From Dactylonectria macrodidyma (lineage: Eukaryota > Ascomycota > Sordariomycetes > Hypocreales > Nectriaceae): DNA of 64,000 nucleotides. The stretch is taken from the NCBI GenBank assembly GCA_020744425.1, contig JAGMUV010000007.1:1240001-1304000 (forward strand). Direction: 5' to 3'. The translations under genes were made by a program, and so were the position numbers. The notes beneath the pieces are model-generated. The model saw only the letters and a list, made by a program, of their open reading frames with translations, did not search any database and was not told where the DNA came from. Shown piece after piece: positions 57,826 to 64,000 of this stretch; the stretch's first letter is position 1; every line of letters starts with the position of its first letter.

Positions 57826-58282
57826 CGGAAGATCTAGCAGGGGCTTCAGAAGCCTCAAGGGTAGAAGGCTCATCGAGAGATACAACCCACTGTACCTTAG
57901 GTTGAGTGCGCCGACGAGACATCCATGTACATAACTCAAGATCGAGAACCAGCAGGCGTAAATCATCAGGTATATCCAATTCCGTCTATCAGGCCGCCTT
58001 ATAAGCGGGGTATCTTTATCGACTGCATTACCATAGCCAAGGTCCTAAGAGGGAAAGAAAAAAAGAAGAAATTAAACCCAATGACAAGTGTGAAGCAGTA
58101 TCCGTCCCGAGGAGACAGGCGATGGTATCATCGAGCGAAAATAATCCCAACGCTACACCTATTAGCGGGTGCACCAATCCATCCCAAGAACATCATAAAC
58201 AGACTTGAACAACAAAAGATTGAAAACAGACTCCCGACCGCAGCTAAAAACATTCCCTGCCCGTTCAAGTTCACATTCTCAG
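56431..58282. other. spacer between convergent genes
   Basis: About 1.85 kb between the ends of the interrupted gene (+) and the zinc-finger gene (-). It contains a long GA microsatellite, listed separately. A 180-codon frame at 57437-57979 is produced largely by that repeat. No gene is supported. Confidence 0.5.
57769..57822 (+). repeat. GA dinucleotide microsatellite, 27 units
   Basis: 54 bases of uninterrupted GA, preceded by purine-rich GGGAGAGG-type sequence. The exact length is probably variable. It lies between convergent genes. Confidence 0.95.
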
Positions 58283-59986
58283 TCAGTAGGCTTCTCCCTC
58301 CGCGTCTTCGTCAACCATGCCTTCGTGGCTGGACACTGCCCTCAGTTTGACCCTGGAGTTGGTCAGTGGCTGGCCCAGCCTCCAGCCTCCCTCTAGGTTT
58401 GGATGGATGACATTGACGCCATCGCTCGCAGCCCAGTTGACCAAAATGTCATCTTGAGCATCACCAAACAGTACATCGACCTCCTCCCCATTGGCAGCGC
58501 GTTCGAGATGTCGCGCGACATGCTCCATCCACTCATCCCACGCCTTGACACCATAGAATTGTTGATTGCAGCCCTGAGCAGGGCAGCGCATGTGGGTTGG
58601 GGTGCTACATCTCCTCTGCCGTGCAGAATCTTGCATCTCCTTGAGCAGTTTGTTCTGCTCCGATGTCATTCTCTTGTTTCGTCCCATTTCTCCAAGACAC
58701 GAGGGGCAGTGCATGCGTCGGATGTGTTGCGTAAACAGATCCTTGCGTCTAAAGGGTCGGCCATGGGTGGCAGGTCCCGAGACTTGGGAGTCTTCGTCCG
58801 TGACATGCCCACATGCGCCTTCGGCGCATAGCCAGTAGTAGAGGCTCAGGTGCTGAGCAGAGACGTGACGCTTCCACTCGTTCTTGTTGGCGAAAGTCTC
58901 CAGACAGCCGGCGAACTGGAAGACGCATGTGAAGGGATGATTGTGTTGGCTTCTAATGTGCCTCTGTAGGGTTGCATCATCCTTGAGGCTCTCTTGACAA
59001 TGGTCGCAGGTGAGTTGAATGGTGGCCAAAGACGTGGGCAGCCTTCGGCTGGCAGGGGTACGAGAGAGCGATGTAGCTTTGCTGACCTCGGGTGGCTCGG
59101 TGAGCATAGATGTTACCGGTCGCTTCGGTCGACCGCGACGGTTGGCATTTTTGGAGGTTCGGGTCGGTTTGTCGAATGTTGACATGCGTCTCCGACCACG
59201 TCGTGTGCGGGAGGGAGCCTCAATGGCTTCTCCGGCTGGGTTGCCTTGCTTCACAGTGTTATCGAGGTCGGGATAAGTATGCTCGATTGTAGATCGATCC
59301 TGTATGTTGCTCGTGGGGCTTGAGATTCGTAGCAACGGTATGTTGGGGGTGACTTCCCCTGGGTAATGGGCGGATGGGGTGCTGCTGTCGTAGTTGGCGA
59401 GCTCTTGGTCAAGGCTAAAGCTCTTAGAGCCATCGCTTTCATCAATATCCGCCAAGGCGACTTGGCTGGGATGGATATCGGCGAGGTTCACGCATCCCTC
59501 GGGCTGGCAAGCCAGGCCCGACAGAAGTGGGTCCTCCCAGTTGTCATATACATGCGTTAGAAATGGAGACCTCGCATCAGGAGGGGTGGATGGCCCTTGA
59601 GTGCCGTCATGATACTGGTCAGTTTCTGTTCCAGGACTCTGGGCGCTGCTGCCCCCCAAGGATTGGTGCTGGGAAAAGGGGGAATCGTGTCGTCCGAATT
59701 GCGGTCGGGGCGCAATCGTAGTGATACTGCCAGGTTGGACTGCCCCGAAAGTGAAGTCATTTTGAGGGAGCATGTGCATTTTGAAGACGCGTGTGTCCGG
59801 GTCCTGAAGGTATCGTTGCATCTGGGAACTGTCACCCATCAACTTGGGGTCAATGAGGCCATGGAAGCCTTCGTGTTGCATTTGGCTCCCATTGTGGTCC
59901 ATGAACGAGTGGCGACTCCTGCTGATCATCTCATCCGTGCGCCGTCTAGTCGAGTAAGAGCTGTAAGCCATTGTGTTGAGATGCAT
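58283..59986 (-). CDS. C2H2 zinc-finger protein with an AT-hook-like motif
   Basis: An intronless frame of 567 residues from ATG at 59986; MAYSSYS five codons later is an alternative start. Residues 1-255 are Ser/Pro/Gln-rich and likely disordered. A basic block follows (RTRRGRRRM at about 260-268), then NRRGRPKRP (282-290), whose GRP core fits an AT-hook and a nuclear signal. Zinc-finger pairs are C327/C330 with H343/H348, C354/C361 with H374/H379, an atypical C387/C392 with H421/H426, and C468/C473 with H489/H493. Several linkers and spacings differ from classical C2H2, as is common in fungal regulators. The protein should act in the nucleus as a DNA-binding regulator; its targets are unknown. 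The end DEDAEGEAY is acidic. It has a long upstream region, which is frequent for regulators. Confidence 0.87.
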   Translation of the reverse strand: MHLNTMAYSSYSTRRRTDEMISRSRHSFMDHNGSQMQHEGFHGLIDPKLMGDSSQMQRYLQDPDTRVFKMHMLPQNDFTFGAVQPGSITTIAPRPQFGRHDSPFSQHQSLGGSSAQSPGTETDQYHDGTQGPSTPPDARSPFLTHVYDNWEDPLLSGLACQPEGCVNLADIHPSQVALADIDESDGSKSFSLDQELANYDSSTPSAHYPGEVTPNIPLLRISSPTSNIQDRSTIEHTYPDLDNTVKQGNPAGEAIEAPSRTRRGRRRMSTFDKPTRTSKNANRRGRPKRPVTSMLTEPPEVSKATSLSRTPASRRLPTSLATIQLTCDHCQESLKDDATLQRHIRSQHNHPFTCVFQFAGCLETFANKNEWKRHVSAQHLSLYYWLCAEGACGHVTDEDSQVSGPATHGRPFRRKDLFTQHIRRMHCPSCLGEMGRNKRMTSEQNKLLKEMQDSARQRRCSTPTHMRCPAQGCNQQFYGVKAWDEWMEHVARHLERAANGEEVDVLFGDAQDDILVNWAASDGVNVIHPNLEGGWRLGQPLTNSRVKLRAVSSHEGMVDEDAEGEAY

Positions 59987-62420
59987 AGGCTTCTGTCGAA
60001 CGGGTGTTGGGGGAGAGTCTGGTGAGAAAAAAACTTAGACAACCTGGGCCATGGAGTACCCAGTAGACCGAAGAGGTAGAGAGGTAGGTGATCCAAATTC
60101 AGAATCGAAAGGGGAAGTGTGAATGTGCTTCAAGGTGCCAAAGGAGAGCACGTGGGCTAACACGAGGCAGAACAGGACAGAGTAAGGGGGGAAGGATTCA
60201 ATTGTGGGCGAACACAAGAGATGAAATGGAATCAAGTAGTATTCAAAAAGAAGTTGTGTGAAGACACTGAGCGAGAGAGGGAGTGGGAGAGTGTGAATGA
60301 TCTGGATAGCAGTTGGGGACAGAGACAGGACTGGGACGGCATGATAGATATGAAGGCGGAAATAGGGATGCTTTAAGGTGGGTGTTAGTTCAAGCGACGT
60401 GAGTGGCTGACGTGCGTTTGAGTGGGCGAGTCGATAGCTGAAGTGAGCGGGAATCGCAGAGTACCTGTGCCCATCAACCTTCGAGAGAGCAGAGCCGCAC
60501 GAGTACCTTGTACCTCGCGGCTGGGTCTTGGGTTTTGGCTGCGCAAGCCACTAAAGTTGATTAAGACGGTGGTCTCGTCCCCCCCCCCCCTGGCACCACT
60601 TGTAGACGGACCCCTGACCATACCCAGGGATCGACAAACAGATTCGACACCACAGCTGCGGCCAGGTCCACGGTGGCTCAGGGCAGACTGGGGGGAATGG
60701 GCACTGTGCTGGCCAAGACCAGGCGGATGAGCGGCCTTTGATCGTTTGCGGTTGGGCAGTTGCCTCGGTCGCCTCGTGTGCAGCCTAGGCTAGAAATACT
60801 ATGTGGTATGGTCTCCAGGTGATTTCTTGAGACATGAGAGGCCAGTGTATTTCCAGTTTGGCCATGAGCATAGAGGTATCGGTCCACTTGGGTTGAAGTC
60901 GCGATTGCCTTGGCTGGCCTCTTGCACCGAGTCTTGAGCCGCCGGGCTTGAACCTTGGTGAACTAAGACACCAAGACGGGTCCTTGGGGGTCCTCGGAAG
61001 AGACAGTGTGAGTGAAGTACTGAAGGCTGGGTCCTGGGACTTGGCGATCGACTTGTCGGCATGACCTGAGAGAAGCAAGAACGGTCCGGAACGACAATGT
61101 TGTTCAAAGTATGGCAACAGTTGACGCCGCTAGAGAGTTGGGTGGAGGGGCGCGGGCCTTCCAATCTTCAGCCAGGGAGTCCATGCCGCAGAAGAGGAGC
61201 AAGTAATAGGAGGTCCCGTGATGGTTGTGTGGGGAGCTGAGGGCGAGATGGTCACTATGGGGCACTCACTTGTACTGTACGCGGATGCGGGAATAGGCGC
61301 CGGTAGAGGAGGAGGGGAGACCCAAGGCGGGGGGAGGAAAGAAGAGAGACATTGACGAGCAAGTAGATTGGTGTAGGTGGGAAGAGCGAAAAGGAGGCGA
61401 TGAAGAGGCGATCGACTGGCGCTTCGAGCTGATGGCGATGATGCTGTAGGAGTCGCACTAGTGACGCTGGAGGCCGAACATTATCGGTGTGTCGTCGTTA
61501 CTATTACTGGTGCCCCTTGTGATTCCACCCTCGGCGCGATTGCGAACATGATATGGCCTGCATACGGCGGGTGGGCATGGGAGACGAGACGAATAAGGGT
61601 CTACCAGACGACGGGGTATAATCAGATTAGAAGGTATGCGGCAGCCGTCCAATGGCATGGCGCATTGCAAATCGTCATCTTGTATCGTTTCACGACTCCA
61701 TCCCGCGATGACAGCACGGACGAGGTGGCCGGTGTCAAGCATGCCATGGCGCAGCCAGGACATACAGTAGATGCTGCGAGTAGATGCAGCCAGCTGAGCA
61801 CAGATTACTTGATTACTCACCTTAGTAGATGCAGAGAGATACCTAGAGAGGCTGACCTACCACTTGCGTCCTGGATTGGACTGAACTTGACGCTCGTGGC
61901 TACGGGGTGGATAAGGACGCACAGTGCTGTGTCTCGAGTCTAGACGTTGTTGGTATCACGGGTTCGATGTAGTCGAGGTGAGGATGGAAGGTGCGTTTGG
62001 GGTGCTGCGAAACTAATTAGGACGTGCCTTGACGGGAGGGCGTTTCGGTAAGGCACGGTGGGCATGTAGGGACAGGCACCCGCCTGAGGCGCCAAGTGGA
62101 GGCGGCATTGACTTGTGTGGTTAGAGGACGGGCCGCTTGATACGCTCTTTTCAACCTGGGGTCCATGCGCGGGATGACGGAAGGTGCAGGCCGAGAGTTC
62201 TGGCCCCACTGATTGGCCGCTGGTACTCAGGGTTCCCCCCACAACTGGGGCTGGCCGATGACAGGGGATCCACCCGCTGGCTTGAACCGGGTTGGCACCT
62301 ACCGAGTTCCTCAGATTCGCACATGGAGGAGACCAGCAAGAGCCCCCCACCGTTGTGCAATGACTGGCCCACCTTCACTGCAAGGCGACCACGCGCATTG
62401 GTAAGGCAGCCGAAAGCAGC

Positions 62421-62476
62421 ATCAACCAACACGCAACCAACACACAACCAACACACAATCAACACACAACCAACAC
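62421..62476 (+). repeat. 11-bp minisatellite, five copies
   Basis: Tandem units of consensus acacaaccaac run from about 62421 to 62476 with single-base changes. The repeat is non-coding. Confidence 0.92.
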
Positions 62477-62730
62477 AATGTCGACGCCCGATTATTATGC
62501 AGACGCGTGAGAGGAATCAGACCCCCTCCACTCACTGAGTTGTCTCAAGTATCGCACACCCCTCCACCTCCTTTTTTGCACCAAGACAGATGCGGCCATG
62601 TCTGCATGGCCAGCCGCCCATGGCGGAACCGGAGATAGGTCACGACCCATGTCTGGATTCAACAGCAATGCCACCCGGTTTGCAGCAAGCTGCCCAGTGG
62701 TCGGGTTATCGACGATGGCTTGCCTTTGAT

Positions 62731-62790
62731 TGTGTCTTTGGCTGTGTTTCTGGCTGTGCCTTGAGCTGCGTCCTAAGCTGCGTCTTGAGT
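62731..62790 (+). repeat. 12-bp minisatellite, five copies
   Basis: Five 12-bp units start at 62731, 62743, 62755, 62767 and 62779, with consensus TGYGTCTTGAGC. Because 12 is a multiple of three, the repeat reads as CVxxC-like periodic Cys residues in a short 86-codon frame (62590-62850). I regard that frame as a by-product of the repeat. Confidence 0.85.
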
Positions 62791-63033
62791 TGCAGCACGA
62801 TCGTCATCGACTGTTCTATTTTCAACCGGCTCAGACCTACTCCATACTGAGCATGTCTACGGAGTATGGTACGCAGAAAGACGTCATGTCTTACCTGGGC
62901 CAATAGCGGAAACGCAGGAACTTTGTCGGTCACGAAAGATATACATTGTATAGCGCCGTGGTAAGCCAGCAAGCCCCCTCGATAGTATGTTCGACTGACG
63001 TATTCTAAGCTTTAAAATATGCACGATAACTTA

Positions 63034-63993
63034 TTAGCATGATAGAGCAAATGTGAGGTCGACCGGGCCTCTGGATTTAGAGGCTGAATTCCCCCAAGTT
63101 GAAAAAATCGCGGAATTACGGCATTGACTAAAGTCGGTCAACATGCCCAACCTACGTACAGCTGAACGAGACACAGAGAAGCTCGGCACTTGGCAAATGC
63201 GCAACTTAGACGAATCGCCAAGCTCCCAGAGCATCTCGTCAACTCCATACATGGCCCCTGCAATATCTCCAAAGGCTGGCGCGACCCGGACGAGCTTGTC
63301 ATCGCCCCCCCGTCCTGCTTTGTCTAAGCGCGGAGATCGACAACCTTGGGGCTCGGAGTGCGGTGGACGCTCGAGGGAGACCCTCCGATAATCCTTCGTC
63401 TGGCACGGAAATTTGGTCGTTCGATCTATCATTGGCTCATTTATTCGAGCTGAAAAAGCCCTGACTTTGTGTAACTGCCAAGACGAAGCATCCTCCCGTC
63501 GTCGACCAGACAGAGGCAGGTTCGTTCCATCCCAACCCGCCCGTCCGTGCCGCCCCGGCCCCCGGGCCTGGGTATTTCGAGCCCTTGACAGGCCACACCC
63601 TGGAAACGAAGAACAAGATGGAGAGAAAAGTTGTCTGGGGGCCCTTGGCACGTTCGCGTGGCCCAAGTCATGGGTACATTTCGAGAGTCCAGCACGAAGA
63701 GCCGCCTGGGCTGAGTCCCCCGCTCGACGGCTCCCAGCCCTCCAACAGGGCTGATTGCGGCTATGGAATGATGTGTCCTCGCATGTTTTCTCATCTGAAG
63801 TCTCAGTTGGTAGTCTAGATTCCTCTTTCACTCTTTCACACCCTCTTTTGCCTCGCTCTAACACGTCCCGTCCCGTCTTGTCTGCTCGGACTGGACTGGA
63901 CTGGAGTTGATTGGATTGGGCCGGGCACTTATCAGACCTCGCATGATCATCAATCATATCCACGACTAATAAACCCAATCTGAGGCCCGACAT
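63034..63993 (-). CDS. orphan open reading frame, coding status uncertain
   Basis: An uninterrupted frame of 319 codons from ATG at 63993 to a stop at 63034. At this base composition a frame this long is not expected by chance in 64 kb, which is the main support. Against it, the translation is rich in Arg, Ser, Gly and Cys with no recognisable domain, signal or membrane span, and shorter open frames overlap it on both strands. It might be a real lineage-specific gene, an exon of a gene that continues past the right edge, or a decayed copy. I could not choose a splice model. Confidence 0.3.
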   Translation of the reverse strand: MSGLRLGLLVVDMIDDHARSDKCPAQSNQLQSSPVRADKTGRDVLERGKRGCERVKEESRLPTETSDEKTCEDTSFHSRNQPCWRAGSRRAGDSAQAALRAGLSKCTHDLGHANVPRAPRQLFSPSCSSFPGCGLSRARNTQARGPGRHGRAGWDGTNLPLSGRRREDASSWQLHKVRAFSARINEPMIDRTTKFPCQTKDYRRVSLERPPHSEPQGCRSPRLDKAGRGGDDKLVRVAPAFGDIAGAMYGVDEMLWELGDSSKLRICQVPSFSVSRSAVRRLGMLTDFSQCRNSAIFSTWGNSASKSRGPVDLTFALSC

Positions 63994-64000
63994 CTGCCTA

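Larger units (their letters stand above)
59987..63033. other. zinc-finger gene upstream region with minisatellites
   Basis: About 3 kb. It includes a 12-base C run (60579-60590) and two minisatellites listed separately. Open frames here are at most 160 codons and show no recognisable protein. The part next to 59986 should be the leader and promoter of the zinc-finger gene. Confidence 0.45.

Noticed and set aside
57437..57979. 180-codon minus-strand frame
   Set aside because: A large part is the GA microsatellite read as alternating Ser-Leu, so it is not evidence of coding.
1..64000. tRNA, rRNA, CRISPR array or biosynthetic cluster
   Set aside because: I looked for B-box-like GGTTCRANNCC on both strands, regular repeat-spacer arrays and PKS/NRPS/terpene signatures and saw none that hold up. 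This is a visual scan only; tRNAscan-SE and antiSMASH would settle it.

Overview
The window is nuclear DNA from a filamentous ascomycete (Pezizomycotina), most likely a Sordariomycete and possibly Hypocreales. The evidence is: short introns of about 50-110 nt with GTRNGY donors and CTRAC-type branch sites; one gene per promoter with no operons; pyrimidine-rich leaders; recurrent TAGGTACCTA-like intergenic motifs; and a recognisable WetA, the conidial-maturation regulator restricted to filamentous ascomycetes. The order-level placement is inference. I saw no rRNA, tRNA, CRISPR array, intact transposon or secondary-metabolite cluster.

Layout, left to right. 1-15 kb: the 3' end of an unidentified + gene; a mitochondrial carrier (-); a very large, mostly disordered conserved protein (-, three exons); a 4.2 kb gene-free stretch; a small PPxY membrane protein (-); the TFIIH subunit TFB5 (+) converging on a dienoyl-CoA isomerase (-). 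15-26 kb: a GH72 glucanosyltransferase (-); a long gap holding an AT-rich, RIP-like island; a SUR7/PalI-type membrane protein (-); a secreted PLC-X-like phosphodiesterase (+). 26-38 kb: a DUF3433 multi-pass membrane protein (+) and an FLC/TRP-like channel or transporter (+), with long spacers carrying small perfect hairpins and microsatellites. 38-45 kb: wetA (-) and an unrecognised conserved-looking protein (-). 44.5-51.5 kb: a 7 kb gene-free stretch. 51.5-60 kb: an AIM24-family protein (+, five exons); an unrecognised gene whose frame is broken by one in-frame TAG or by a cryptic intron (+); a C2H2 zinc-finger/AT-hook regulator (-). 60-64 kb: spacer with minisatellites and one unusually long orphan ORF.

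Functionally this is a housekeeping and cell-surface segment: wall remodelling (GH72), plasma membrane and ER membrane proteins (SUR7-like, FLC-like, DUF3433, PPxY protein), lipid-related enzymes (isomerase, PLC-like, carrier), transcription and repair (TFB5), and development (wetA, zinc finger). Many gaps exceed 2 kb, so this is a gene-sparse stretch. I did not find a clear new multi-gene system. The best leads are the stop-interrupted gene at 54.5-56.4 kb, the orphan ORF at 63.0-64.0 kb, the RIP-like hairpin island at 20.4-21.0 kb, and the large glycine/alanine-patch disordered protein at 2.6-7.9 kb.
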